A DNA stretch of 64,000 nucleotides, from assembly GCA_023411395.1 (NCBI GenBank), contig JAEYOV010000033.1, forward strand, positions 1-64,000, read 5' to 3'. The notes beneath the pieces were generated by a model. The model made no database searches, had not been told where the DNA came from, and saw only the letters and a list, made by a program, of their open reading frames with translations. Below, piece after piece: positions 9,127 through 16,863 of this stretch (the first letter of the stretch is position 1; each line of letters begins with the position of its first letter). The translations under genes were made by a program, and so were the position numbers. This DNA comes from Bacillota bacterium. Lineage in GTDB: Bacteria > Bacillota > Clostridia > Christensenellales > Aristaeellaceae.

Positions 9127-9605
9127 AAAATATCCATGGCAAGACCGTTATCAAGCTGCACGTCAACGGGCAGGATGTGGAAACGGCCGTTTATCCCTTT
9201 CAAACGCTGCTGGATGCCTTGCGGGACAACCTGGGCCTGACGGGGAGTAAGCCGGGCTGCGAAAACGGGGATTGCGGCGCCTGCACGGTTTTATGGGACG
9301 GCTGGCCCATGAAATCCTGCCTCTGCCTGGCGGTGGAAGCGGAAGGCCACGACATCGTCACCGTGGAAGGGCTGCAAAACACTTCCCTGCAGCAGGCGTT
9401 TGCCGACCGCTTTGCCATGCAGTGCGGGTACTGTACGCCGGGCTTCATCGTCAACGCCCATGCGCTTTTGTATCATCATCCCGACCCGGACGATTACACC
9501 ATTGATTCCTGGATGCAGGCGAACATCTGCCGCTGCACCTGCTATGAAGAAATGGGCGCGGCAATAAGAGACATCATCAAACGGTGCAAGGAGGTCAAGA
9601 TATGA
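9123..9605 (+). CDS. 2Fe-2S small subunit of a molybdenum hydroxylase
   Basis: 160 residues from TTG 9123, chosen because a perfect AAGGAGG lies nine bases upstream and ATTGA overlaps the previous stop. Two iron-sulfur domains are clear: a plant-type one with C46, C51, C54 and C66 (GCENGDCGAC then SC), and a helical one with CGYCTPGF and ICRCTCYEE. These two clusters carry electrons between the Mo site and FAD. The length is standard for CoxS/XdhC-type small subunits. Three overlapping stop/start pairs in this operon indicate translational coupling and fixed stoichiometry. Confidence 0.93.
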   Translation: MKNIHGKTVIKLHVNGQDVETAVYPFQTLLDALRDNLGLTGSKPGCENGDCGACTVLWDGWPMKSCLCLAVEAEGHDIVTVEGLQNTSLQQAFADRFAMQCGYCTPGFIVNAHALLYHHPDPDDYTIDSWMQANICRCTCYEEMGAAIRDIIKRCKEVKI

Positions 9606-10252
9606 AAAAATATCTGCCGGCGGTTTTGTTCTTTGGCGGCCTGTGGGGCATTTCGGAAGCAACGGTCGGTTTTCTGGCCCATTTGCTTTTGCCGGGTATG
9701 GGCTGGATGTTTTACTTTCCGCTGGCCTACGGCTTCATGCGGGGGGCATACCGGCAAACGGGAAAATCCTCCGTGGTGCTTGCCTGCGCCATCCTCTGCG
9801 CGGCCATCAAGCTCTTGAACCTGCCCATGGCGCCGCGCCCGGACTATGTCATCAATCCCGCCGTTTCCATCGTGCTGGAAGGGCTTACGGCAGGCCTCGC
9901 GTTTTATTGGATCATGGAGAAGAAGCCTTTGATCCGGTACGGCCTGATGCCCTTTTTGACCAGCGCCGTATGGCGGGGTCTGTACCTGATCTATTTGCTG
10001 GTTGCGCCGGGATGGATCAGGGAAATTTCCGTGCTGTATCAGCCTGATAAACTGCTCAGCTTCGCCACACTGGAAATCATGGGGAACGGACTGATGATTG
10101 CACTGGGCTCATTGGGTATCAGCCTGCTTGCGCGGTACTTCAGAATTCCGCTGCAACCTTGGACAAACAGGCAGGGATTATTCAGGCGTTCCTACGGCGT
10201 CCTGTCTTTCATGTCCGTCAGCCTGGCGGTCATACTGCAATGGGTCTTTTAG
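9602..10252 (+). CDS. Polytopic membrane protein of unknown function, coupled to the molybdenum hydroxylase operon
   Basis: 216 residues from ATG 9602, overlapping the Fe-S subunit stop (ATATGA) with AAGGAGG upstream. Five to six hydrophobic helices are visible: YLPAVLFFGGLWGISEATVG, MGWMFYFPLAYGFM, SVVLACAILCAAIKLL, VSIVLEGLTAGLAFYWIM, AVWRGLYLIYLLVAP, LMIALGSLGISLLARY. Size and topology would suit a small substrate-importing component such as an ECF S-component-like protein, or a membrane electron acceptor, but I recognise no signature. Its fourth position in a tightly coupled operon suggests a role in supplying substrate to, or taking electrons from, the hydroxylase. That is inference. Confidence 0.75.
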   Translation: MKKYLPAVLFFGGLWGISEATVGFLAHLLLPGMGWMFYFPLAYGFMRGAYRQTGKSSVVLACAILCAAIKLLNLPMAPRPDYVINPAVSIVLEGLTAGLAFYWIMEKKPLIRYGLMPFLTSAVWRGLYLIYLLVAPGWIREISVLYQPDKLLSFATLEIMGNGLMIALGSLGISLLARYFRIPLQPWTNRQGLFRRSYGVLSFMSVSLAVILQWVF

Positions 10253-10289
10253 CGCGAAGCCGCCGCAGTATGAAGGCGGGCGATTCTGC

Positions 10290-10517
10290 CTATAGCTGAA
10301 TGTCTTTGTATACTTCCATGTAGTTACGTTCCTTCTCGGGCGTCCAAAATCCGCCTTGTGCCCATTCCGCCTGCTTATTTAAGATTGCCTGGTATTGCTG
10401 CTCCAGCGTTTCGCGCATGGGCGCAAGAAGCAGCGGATTGTTTCTGTGCCCGTTCACATCCATTTTCAAGCTCTCCAAAGCTTCCACCTGCATTTGCCGG
10501 TATTGTTCCCTCGTCAT
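10290..10517 (-). CDS. Small hypothetical soluble protein
   Basis: 75 residues from ATG 10517 with a strong GGAGGGGG site eight bases upstream. The sequence is hydrophilic and helix-rich (MTREQYRQMQVEALESLKMD near the start), with Trp residues around WAQGGFWTPEKERN. No membrane segment, signal or known motif is recognised. It is encoded opposite to the Mo-hydroxylase operon and ends 37 bases from it. The strong ribosome site is the main reason to believe it; function unknown. Confidence 0.6.
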   Translation of the reverse strand: MTREQYRQMQVEALESLKMDVNGHRNNPLLLAPMRETLEQQYQAILNKQAEWAQGGFWTPEKERNYMEVYKDIQL

Positions 10518-10719
10518 GAAAGCACCCCCTCCATTTCCATATATCACGCCCAAAAGGAAATTGTTGTAATCCGGGTCCGTGTGCAGCCCTTGCCAATGAC
10601 GGCCTTTGGGGAGGAAAGCGGATAAACCGGCTTAAGATTTGCTTGCATAGCCGCTCTGTTTTGGCTGGATAGGCATGGTCTGTCCTAATCAAACTATTTC
10701 AAAAAGCAAGGAGGGTCCA

Positions 10720-11172
10720 ATGATGGAACACCGTATCCCGCCGACCACATTGCGCGTAGCGCTTCACACAGACCCCATGGTGAACAGTGAAATCAGGGAA
10801 AATACCATCAATGAACTCCGGTCCGTTCAGGATGCCAATCTGGATGTGATCAACCACCGGCTGCGCATGCTGGAAGAGGAGTGGGATATGGAACGGGTGC
10901 TGGAGACAAGCGCATCCGCTCTCGCCGTAGCCGGCACAATGCTGGGCTTTGCGCGCAGCAGAAAATGGTTTCTGCTCTCCGGCGCCGTGGGCGGCTTTTT
11001 GCTGCTGCATGCCATCAAAGGCTGGTGCCCGCCGGTTCCCCTTTTCAGGAAGCTCGGGGTGCGCACCAGTGATGAAATCGCCAACGAAAGAATGGTGTTG
11101 AAAATGATGCGCAAGGACTTCGAGCATCTTCCCCAGGATGTGCGGGAAATGATGCGGATAGCGGAACAATAA
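10720..11172 (+). CDS. YgaP/DUF2892-like small membrane protein
   Basis: 150 residues from ATG 10720 (ATGATG) with AAGGAGG eight bases upstream. The first ~75 residues are helical and charged (NELRSVQDANLDVINHRLRM). Then come a hydrophobic pair, ALAVAGTMLGFA and KWFLLSGAVGGFLLLHAI, and the motif KGWCPPVPLFRKLG. R/K-W-x4-G-x2-G-x-L-L followed by G-x-CP is the pattern of DUF2892/YgaP membrane domains, where it usually begins the protein or follows a rhodanese domain. Here an N-terminal helical region replaces rhodanese. Function unknown. Confidence 0.65.
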   Translation: MMEHRIPPTTLRVALHTDPMVNSEIRENTINELRSVQDANLDVINHRLRMLEEEWDMERVLETSASALAVAGTMLGFARSRKWFLLSGAVGGFLLLHAIKGWCPPVPLFRKLGVRTSDEIANERMVLKMMRKDFEHLPQDVREMMRIAEQ

Positions 11173-11208
11173 GCTACTAAACCATTGGTTTACCTGCGCA
11201 TAAAAGGC

Positions 11209-11237
11209 TTGCCAAAACCAGGCAGGTATGGTATGAT
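11209..11237 (+). promoter_or_regulatory. Sigma-A type promoter TTGCCA-N17-TATGAT
   Basis: -35 TTGCCA at 11209-11214, a 17-base spacer, and -10 TATGAT at 11232-11237; start of transcription expected near 11244. It drives a short unit containing a 30-codon frame and ending at the strong terminator at 11381-11417. Confidence 0.7.
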
Positions 11238-11269
11238 ATCCAAGATTTTGAAAGAAAGGGGGTACGGGC

Positions 11270-11362
11270 ATGATCTTGTCTTTTGCAAAGTTCACAATCG
11301 CTGTGCAAAACAGCTTCAATAATAAGACGTGTACTGTACCTCTGTCCATAGCAGCGGGATGA
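11270..11362 (+). CDS. Putative 30-residue micro-ORF in a short transcript
   Basis: The frame runs from ATG 11270 to TGA at 11360-11362, with AAAGGGGG about eight bases upstream and a good promoter 33 bases before it. The peptide starts MILSFAKFTIAV, is moderately hydrophobic in its first half, has one Cys, and ends PLSIAAG. No known family is recognised. It is followed after 18 bases by a perfect 12-bp terminator and then by an XRE regulator. It could be a small regulatory or signalling peptide, a leader peptide, or chance coding within a small RNA. Confidence 0.35.
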   Translation: MILSFAKFTIAVQNSFNNKTCTVPLSIAAG

Positions 11363-11380
11363 TTTTGTGTCGTCCCTCAG

Positions 11381-11417
11381 GCGGCGGTATGCGTGCAGTG
11401 CATACCGCCGCTTTTTT
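11381..11417 (+). terminator. Strong intrinsic terminator
   Basis: Perfect 12-bp stem GCGGCGGTATGC (11381-11392) / GCATACCGCCGC (11400-11411), seven-base loop, then six T. It ends the short transcript from the promoter at 11209, or attenuates the XRE gene whose start lies just past the T-tract. Confidence 0.88.
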
Positions 11418-11431
11418 GATTGCCAGAAAGG

Positions 11432-11662
11432 ATGATTTTTTTGATCTGCTCATTGGGAACAAGGATTCAAGCCTTACGCCGCGCACAGGGTTTTACGCAG
11501 GCGCAGCTTGCCTTAAAGCTTGGCATAACGCCTCCGGCCATATCCAAGTGGGAACGCGATATCGCGTATCCGGATATCATGCTGCTCTATCCGCTTTCCA
11601 AAACGCTTCGCGTATCGCTGGATACGCTGCTTTCACCGACCTACACAATAAACGGGAGTTGA
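11432..11662 (+). CDS. Small XRE-family helix-turn-helix regulator
   Basis: About 76 residues. The HTH spans LGTRIQALRRAQGFTQAQLA...ITPPAISKWERDIAYPDI, a canonical Cro/CI fold with recognition helix PPAISKWER, followed by LYPLSKTLRVSLDTLL. The start is uncertain: ATG 11432 lies immediately after GAAAGG, while TTG 11441 has better spacing to the same site. The gene begins only 15-24 bases after the terminator at 11381-11417, so it may be expressed by readthrough of that terminator. It lies seven bases from the next small gene and is probably co-transcribed with it. Confidence 0.8.
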   Translation: MIFLICSLGTRIQALRRAQGFTQAQLALKLGITPPAISKWERDIAYPDIMLLYPLSKTLRVSLDTLLSPTYTINGS

Positions 11663-11668
11663 TTCCAT

Positions 11669-11830
11669 ATGAAAAAAATACTGGCTCTTTTCAAGCGTTT
11701 CTTTAAATCGAATACTGCAGAAATGGAGGTCCTGTTATACAGCAAGGAGGTTCGCGAGGCCATCCAAAGAAAAAACGAAGTCATTTACCAGGCCTTCGAT
11801 ATCATCAGGGGCAGCCAGATGAACAGGTAA
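11669..11830 (+). CDS. 53-residue hypothetical protein after the XRE regulator
   Basis: ATG 11669 to TAA 11828-11830, with GGGAG nine bases upstream. The sequence begins MKKILALFKRFFKS, an amphipathic basic helix, and continues with a charged helical part (YSKEVREAIQRKNEVIYQAF). The next structure is a strong terminator, so the XRE gene and this gene form a two-gene unit. No family is recognised. A basic N-terminal helix in a short protein beside an XRE regulator would fit a membrane-associated small protein, but this is speculation. Confidence 0.5.
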   Translation: MKKILALFKRFFKSNTAEMEVLLYSKEVREAIQRKNEVIYQAFDIIRGSQMNR

Positions 11831-11848
11831 TTGATTACGCAAAAAGCA

Positions 11849-11890
11849 GCGCGGGCAGGGAGCAAAAAGATCTGCCCGCGCCATTTTTTT
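11849..11890 (+). terminator. Intrinsic terminator of the XRE/small-protein unit
   Basis: Perfect 10-bp stem GCGCGGGCAG (11849-11858) / CTGCCCGCGC (11872-11881) followed by CA and seven T. Confidence 0.88.
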
Positions 11891-12014
11891 AATTGACGCT
11901 ACCTGCGGGCAGTAGTATGATTTGTATTGCAATGATGATGTTTTCAAGGCAGACCTGTGGAATTGCCGTACAACCGGCATCCCCTTTCCAAGAATGATTG
12001 ACAGGCAGGGTGAG

Positions 12015-12296
12015 ATGATGACGCTTAATTACCAATATGAGCCAGGCAGAATATTTGCCCAGGATGATACCGGCAATTTGCTTGCTGAAATCAGGTTCCC
12101 CACAATAGGGGATGGCCTAGTCAGCTTCGCCGGCACTTTTGTTGACCCCTCCCTGCGCGGGCAGGGCATTGGGGATCAATTGGTGCGGGCCGCAATAGCC
12201 GCAATCAAGGAGCGGGGCATGAAGGCGGCCATCACCTGCTCTTATGTAAAGGCGTGGTTCAGCAAACATCCGGAAGAATCGGATATGCTGGCTTGA
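12015..12296 (+). CDS. GNAT-like N-acetyltransferase (COG2388/YjdJ-type)
   Basis: 93 residues from ATG 12015; an adjacent ATG at 12018 fits the AGGG site slightly better. The short fold matches the YjdJ-type GNAT: a beta region (GRIFAQDDTGNLLAEIRF), FVDPSLRGQGIGDQLVRAA with the acetyl-CoA loop R-G-Q-G-I-G, and the terminal element CSYVKAWFSKHPEE typical of this subfamily. Substrate is unknown; members are thought to act on small molecules or protein N-termini. The gene stands alone between a terminator and a convergent tRNA gene. Confidence 0.8.
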   Translation: MMTLNYQYEPGRIFAQDDTGNLLAEIRFPTIGDGLVSFAGTFVDPSLRGQGIGDQLVRAAIAAIKERGMKAAITCSYVKAWFSKHPEESDMLA

Positions 12297-12453
12297 AAGG
12301 TATCGTAGCCAGAAAGCGGAAGGGATGGGCATTGCGCGCCGGTGACCTTCGTTTCCTGCGGGAAATTTGCTGTGCAGATTTTTTTCAGCATAAAACGCAA
12401 AAAAGAAAAAGCCCGCAACCTCTTATACGCACAGAAGTCACGAACCCTTTCAA

Positions 12454-12529
12454 TGGAGCTGATATCGGGATTCGAACCCGAGACCTCATCCTTACCAAGG
12501 ATGTGCTCTACCTACTGAGCTATATCAGC
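12454..12529 (-). tRNA. tRNA-Thr (anticodon GGT)
   Basis: Reading the minus strand gives a complete 76-base cloverleaf. The acceptor stem is GCTGATA / TATCAGC, with T as discriminator and an encoded CCA. The D-arm is AGCTCAGTAGGTAGAGC. The anticodon stem is CATCC/GGATG with loop TTGGTAA, so the anticodon is GGT (Thr). The T-arm is CTCGGGTTCGAATCCCGA. A consensus promoter lies directly upstream. Confidence 0.97.
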
Positions 12530-12552
12530 GCGTCCGGCGGGACAACGAGGAT

Positions 12553-12581
12553 ATTGTACATGATTCCGGCACGGAATGCAA
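12553..12581 (-). promoter_or_regulatory. Promoter of tRNA-Thr (TTGCAT-N17-TACAAT)
   Basis: On the minus strand, -35 TTGCAT at 12581-12576 and -10 TACAAT at 12558-12553 with a 17-base spacer, ending 23 bases before the mature tRNA 5' end. Confidence 0.75.
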
Positions 12582-12681
12582 GAGTTTTTTGCGGCCCTAA
12601 TTGTCTTGTGCGGATTGACAAGGAAGGGCTTTTTATTTTCCAGGAAAGCCCATCCCTGCAAAGCGGACAGCATGCCGGACA

Positions 12682-13197
12682 TCAAAACAGGGTGACCCCT
12701 TTGCTGTCCTCCGGCGGAAGCCAGGCCATGTACCTTTCCCGGGGGTGGCAGGTGCGCACCGTGCGGGCGATGGCCGCAAGCTCCTCCTGGGTTTGAAAGG
12801 ACTGGTACCGGGTATAAAGCACCCGCAGCGCGCTGAGGCTGGGCTGCTGCAGGGAATAGCTTTTCAGCAATTCGTAGTTGACGGAATAGGGGGACAGGGA
12901 TTCCATCAGAACCCCAAGCACATCATCCGTCAAAACCGGAAAATCCGACGTGCGGATACGCGCCTCCGAACCATCGTCCAGGAAGATCCGCATGGTGCCC
13001 ATGGTATAGCGGCGCAAAGACATGAACAAAAAGCTGTCTAGCCTTTTGCACAGCTTTTGCAAGTCTTCTTTATAAGGGGCATAGCTGCGCAGGACATCGG
13101 CGGTATCTTCCGCCAGCGTCGTGCTCTCCATAAGATAGGAACCCACCCAGGGATGCAGCGCCCGGGCCACGTCCTGAGTGCGGATGACGGCAGCCAC
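12682..13197 (-). CDS. Hypothetical soluble protein, 171 aa
   Basis: Starts at GTG 13197, preceded by GAGGTGA at good distance. The protein is alpha-rich and soluble, with no signal or membrane helix. Recognisable features are only local: LRRYTMGTMRIFLDDGSEAR, then a central helical part and CHPRERYMAWLPPEDSKG near the end. I recognise no family. It lies divergent to the putative origin/dnaA region and upstream of tRNA-Thr on the same strand. Codon use is like the neighbours, so it is probably a native gene. Confidence 0.65.
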   Translation of the reverse strand: MAAVIRTQDVARALHPWVGSYLMESTTLAEDTADVLRSYAPYKEDLQKLCKRLDSFLFMSLRRYTMGTMRIFLDDGSEARIRTSDFPVLTDDVLGVLMESLSPYSVNYELLKSYSLQQPSLSALRVLYTRYQSFQTQEELAAIARTVRTCHPRERYMAWLPPEDSKGVTLF

Positions 13198-13254
13198 CTA
13201 AAGTCACCTCGCGCGAAGGATAGCCCTTCTTTCTACAAGCCCGCCTGCAAATCC

Positions 13255-13560
13255 TTGTTCTTTTTTAGAACACCGTATAAAAATCCTGTGTCATTTGTGT
13301 TTCCAATTATCACCATTATGCATATTTATTCATCTATTCCGTTATTCTATCCGAAAGTACGTTCGGACAACGCCATGTCTTGTGGTCTGCAATTTGGACA
13401 ACCACCATCCCTAGAGCAAAAGTTATCAACAGCACAGGCGCCTATGCAATGGGCGTGTCTGTGTACAACCCTTGAAAATGCGGGAGATATCTGGTATCAT
13501 AGGAAAACAGCCGGAAGCGCGGAACCGGTTATCCACAGGAAGTTTTCCACAATGCACGGG
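13255..13560. other. Putative replication origin (oriC) upstream of dnaA
   Basis: The 460-base non-coding gap before dnaA has an AT-rich stretch at about 13258-13350. It also has DnaA-box-like 9-mers: TTATCAACA (13423-13431), TTGTACACA on the minus strand (13460-13468), a perfect TTATCCACA (13529-13537) and TTTTCCACA (13543-13551). Boxes beside an AT-rich unwinding region next to dnaA are the usual oriC arrangement; they could alternatively serve only dnaA autoregulation. Confidence 0.5.
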
Positions 13561-13658
13561 TAAAGGCTGCCCGTGCGCATTTTTCCGTTTTTTCCGCGCG
13601 CTGAAAGCGCGTATAATTCCTTGCATAATTTTTGAATTCATACTGAGGGGGGCAGCGG

Positions 13659-14984
13659 ATGAATGTAGCGGAGTTATGGGAAAAAGCATGCCGCTTTTTG
13701 CAGGAGGAGATGAATGAGGTCTCCTACAAAACGTGGATCGCCAGCTCCTTAAAGCCCCTGGAGATTGAAGACAATTGCCTGTATATCGAAGTGGTCACCG
13801 ACTACATGAAGCAGATGATCGCCAGCCGGTATGCCATGCTGATTGCCAACGCGGTGAGCCAGGCCGCTGGCCACACGCTTTCCATAGAAATCATCACCCC
13901 CCAGGAATCCGCAGCCCGCCGGGCGGCCAAAACAGCCCCCGCGCCCCAGGGAAACAATGTAAGCTTGAATCCCAAATATACCTTTGATACCTTTGTGGTG
14001 GGCAGCGGCAACCGGTTTGCCCACGCCGCCTCCCTGGCGGTGGCCGAGGCCCCCGCGGAGGCCTACAATCCGCTGTTCATTTACGGAGGCGTAGGCCTGG
14101 GAAAGACGCACCTCATGCACGCCATCGGCCATTACGTGCAGCAGCAGTATCCCAGCCTGCGGCTGTTATATATCACCAGCGAAAACTTCACCAACGAATT
14201 CATCACCGCCATCCAGAAAAACAAGAACGCGGAGTTCCGCAGCCGCTTCCGCAGCGTGGACATACTGATGGTGGACGATATACAGTTCATTGCCAAGCTG
14301 GACCGCACCCAGGAGGAGTTTTTCCATACCTTCAACACGCTTCACGCAGCCGGCAAGCAGATCATTATGACCAGCGACAAGCCGCCCAAGGACATCGCCA
14401 GTTTGGAGGAGCGGCTGTGCAGCCGCTTTGAGTGGGGGCTGATCGCCGATATCCAGCGCCCCGATATCGAGACGCGCATCGCGATTCTGCGCAAGAAGGC
14501 GGAGCGGGAGCACATTGCCGTATCCGACGGTGTGCTGGAGATGATTGCCCAGCGCATCGACTCCAACATCCGGGAGCTGGAAGGAAGCCTGACGCGCCTG
14601 GTGTTGTTCTCCTCCCTCACGGGGAAGCCCATCACGGGCACGCTGGCGGAGGAGGCGCTGAAGGAGGTATTCGCCCAGCGGGAGGTGCGCCGCGTCACCT
14701 GCGAACTGATACAGGAAACGGTGGCCGACTATTACTGCATATCCGTGGCGGATTTGAAAAGCGCCCGGCGCAACCGGGAAGTCACCGTGCCCCGCCAGGT
14801 GGCCATGTATCTCACCCGGGAAATGGTGGGGCTGTCGCTGCCCCGCATTGGGGAAAGCTTTGGCGGGCGCGACCATACCACCGTCATGCACAGCTGCGAA
14901 AAGGTGCAGGGCATCATAAAGGATAATCCCGGCTTTTTAAGCCAGATGGACGATATCCGCAGGCTCATCAAGGACGGAAAATAG
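13659..14984 (+). CDS. dnaA: Chromosomal replication initiator protein DnaA
   Basis: 441 residues, close to the usual length, with a short domain II. Domain I (1-~80) begins MNVAELWEKACRFLQEEM. The AAA+ domain starts at YTFDTFVVGSGNRFAHAA, with Walker A GGVGLGKTH, Walker B ILMVDDIQF and the sensor region. The C-terminal domain IV carries the DNA-binding signature GGRDHTTVMHSCEKV. It unwinds oriC and loads the replicative helicase. A -10 TATAAT lies at 13612-13617 with only a weak -35. dnaN does not follow; an M16 peptidase starts 25 bases downstream, so the standard dnaA-dnaN order is broken here. Confidence 0.97.
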   Translation: MNVAELWEKACRFLQEEMNEVSYKTWIASSLKPLEIEDNCLYIEVVTDYMKQMIASRYAMLIANAVSQAAGHTLSIEIITPQESAARRAAKTAPAPQGNNVSLNPKYTFDTFVVGSGNRFAHAASLAVAEAPAEAYNPLFIYGGVGLGKTHLMHAIGHYVQQQYPSLRLLYITSENFTNEFITAIQKNKNAEFRSRFRSVDILMVDDIQFIAKLDRTQEEFFHTFNTLHAAGKQIIMTSDKPPKDIASLEERLCSRFEWGLIADIQRPDIETRIAILRKKAEREHIAVSDGVLEMIAQRIDSNIRELEGSLTRLVLFSSLTGKPITGTLAEEALKEVFAQREVRRVTCELIQETVADYYCISVADLKSARRNREVTVPRQVAMYLTREMVGLSLPRIGESFGGRDHTTVMHSCEKVQGIIKDNPGFLSQMDDIRRLIKDGK

Positions 14985-15009
14985 GAGAACACGGGGAGGG
15001 AAAGCGGTT

Positions 15010-16290
15010 ATGGCAGCCTATCAGGAAATGAAGCTTCAAAACGGCCTGCAAATCTCCGCCTATCAGCTTCCCCATTTGCATTCCCTGGAGATGGGCGTCT
15101 ATTTCAAGGGCGGTTCGCTGTATGAAAACAGGAGCAATCAGGGGATCTCCCATCTTTTGGAGCACCTGTGCTTCCGCAATTTGAACGGCCTGACCCTGGA
15201 ACAGTTATACCGCCAATTGGACGCCATGGGAACGGAGCTTGTGGGCACCACCTATGGGGAAGCGGTGGTGTTCAATCTGCGGGTGGCGCCCCGGTTTTTC
15301 GATCCTGCCTTCGACATTTTGCTTCGCCTGTTCGCACCGGGAAAATGGGCGGAGGAGGAGATCGCCGCCGAAAAGCAGGTGGTGCTCCGGCAAATCGAAA
15401 ACTGGGATGACGATTTCCTGAGCAGCATGGATACCCGGTACTGGAAAAAGAGCGCCTTCCCGGGCATGGGCACGGCACAGAGCGTGATGCGCATGTCCCC
15501 CTCCTTGATCCATCAATGGAAACGGAAAATCTTCCGCCCCGCCAACGCCTGCTTTGTGCTGACGGGAAACTTCTCCGATGGCATGCTGGAAAAGGCGGCG
15601 GAAATTTTAGGCGACCTCCCCGATACCGGGCCTTCGCTCTTTGAGCAGCCTATGCCGCCCGGGTATTGCATGCGCGAAGAAAACAGCGATGTACTTTTCA
15701 ACGACGGCGGCGATTTGGCCAAGGTGCTGCTTTCCTTTGACATCGGCCCCAGCCTTCTGCACCCCGCTTGTGCCAACATGCTCAGCCACATGACGGGAAA
15801 CGGGATGGGTTCCGCGCTGTTTATGGAGCTTCGGGAAAAGCATGCGCTGGTGGATGACATCAATTCCGAAATCATCAGGACGGGGGCTTTCCGCCGCTTT
15901 GATATCAACTATGAAGTCGCCCATGACCGGCTTGTCAAAAGCCTGGAGATGGTATTTTCCATCCTGATCCGCCTGCGTACCTTTATCAGCCATGAGCAGA
16001 TGGACAGGATGCGTGTCTATTTCACCGATAACGAGCGCATGGCGCTGGACAGGGCCGGCATCATGAACGAAAGGCTGGGTTTTAACTGGCTGGCCGGCAA
16101 CAGCGAGGAATGCGATGTGGAAACCAGGATCCACCTGCACAGCGACCTGACGGCGGAGGATATCCAGGATGCTGCCCAAGCCATTTTCCGGCCGGATACG
16201 CTGTGCTGCTTCCTTGAGAAAAACCCGGGGGAAATCAAAGCCGCCGCCATTCGTGAAGCGCTGAAAAAGTGCAGGGATATGCTAAAATGA
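15010..16290 (+). CDS. M16 family zinc metallopeptidase (insulinase/pitrilysin-like)
   Basis: 426 residues. The inverted zinc motif H-x-x-E-H is present as SHLLEHLCFRN (near residue 50), with the third ligand Glu expected in EIAAEKQVVLRQIENW about 75 residues later. The size corresponds to the YmxG/PqqL-like single-chain bacterial M16 proteins, with an active N-terminal half and an inactive C-terminal half. Members degrade peptides or trim small precursors; the substrate here is unknown. It follows dnaA on the same strand after 25 bases and converges on the L,D-transpeptidase gene. Confidence 0.88.
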   Translation: MAAYQEMKLQNGLQISAYQLPHLHSLEMGVYFKGGSLYENRSNQGISHLLEHLCFRNLNGLTLEQLYRQLDAMGTELVGTTYGEAVVFNLRVAPRFFDPAFDILLRLFAPGKWAEEEIAAEKQVVLRQIENWDDDFLSSMDTRYWKKSAFPGMGTAQSVMRMSPSLIHQWKRKIFRPANACFVLTGNFSDGMLEKAAEILGDLPDTGPSLFEQPMPPGYCMREENSDVLFNDGGDLAKVLLSFDIGPSLLHPACANMLSHMTGNGMGSALFMELREKHALVDDINSEIIRTGAFRRFDINYEVAHDRLVKSLEMVFSILIRLRTFISHEQMDRMRVYFTDNERMALDRAGIMNERLGFNWLAGNSEECDVETRIHLHSDLTAEDIQDAAQAIFRPDTLCCFLEKNPGEIKAAAIREALKKCRDMLK

Positions 16291-16296
16291 CATTGG

Positions 16297-16755
16297 TTAC
16301 GGAAGAATTATCACTTCATCTCTTTCCTCCAGCAGGGGAAAGAGATTTTTCATGTCCGCGTCGCTTAAGGCGATGCAGCCTGCTGTCCAGTCGCAGGCGC
16401 CGCCGCCGTGCAGGTAGATTTCTCCGCCCATTTTGGTGCCCCAGGGCGGCCGCCGCCCTTCCCGGAAGGCGGACCCAATGGCCGCCAATTCATCATTGGA
16501 AATGAGCCCTTGGGCAAACGCCTTACCCGCGTCCTTCTCATTGGGATAGCTGATGCCAAGGGCCATGCCGTACTTGCCTGCCTCCCGCTTGAGGCAGATG
16601 AAATACTCGCCCTCCGGCGTCTTGCCGTCCCCCTCACGTTCCTTCCCCCCCAAAGGCGAAAAACCCAGCCCCACTGGACAGGAAAAAACTTCGCTGCCTT
16701 CCTCGTTCAGAAGAGACAGACGCCTTTCTTTCTTTTTGATAATAAGCCGTTTCAT
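16297..16755 (-). CDS. L,D-transpeptidase (YkuD domain)
   Basis: 152 residues from ATG 16755 (the frame is open to 16863 without better signals). After a short basic N-terminus (MKRLIIKKKERRLSLL) comes a YkuD domain with the active-site motif HGGGACDWTAGCIALSDADM, containing the catalytic Cys and the upstream His. The family forms 3-3 peptidoglycan cross-links or anchors proteins. No clear signal peptide or LysM domain is seen, so the export route is uncertain. The enzyme is alone, convergent with the M16 peptidase gene. Confidence 0.85.
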   Translation of the reverse strand: MKRLIIKKKERRLSLLNEEGSEVFSCPVGLGFSPLGGKEREGDGKTPEGEYFICLKREAGKYGMALGISYPNEKDAGKAFAQGLISNDELAAIGSAFREGRRPPWGTKMGGEIYLHGGGACDWTAGCIALSDADMKNLFPLLEERDEVIILP

Positions 16756-16863
16756 ATTACAGCAATGCCCCATCATCCAATAAAAATATGCTACGGTATT
16801 CGTTTTCTCATTGTAACATTCCTTTTTCCAAGGCCCCAAGCATAATTGTGGGGTTGTGAACAA

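Noticed and set aside
10252..10300. Terminator after the molybdenum hydroxylase operon
   Set aside because: Only a weak GCCGCC-type pairing is visible and no T-tract follows, so it is not called.
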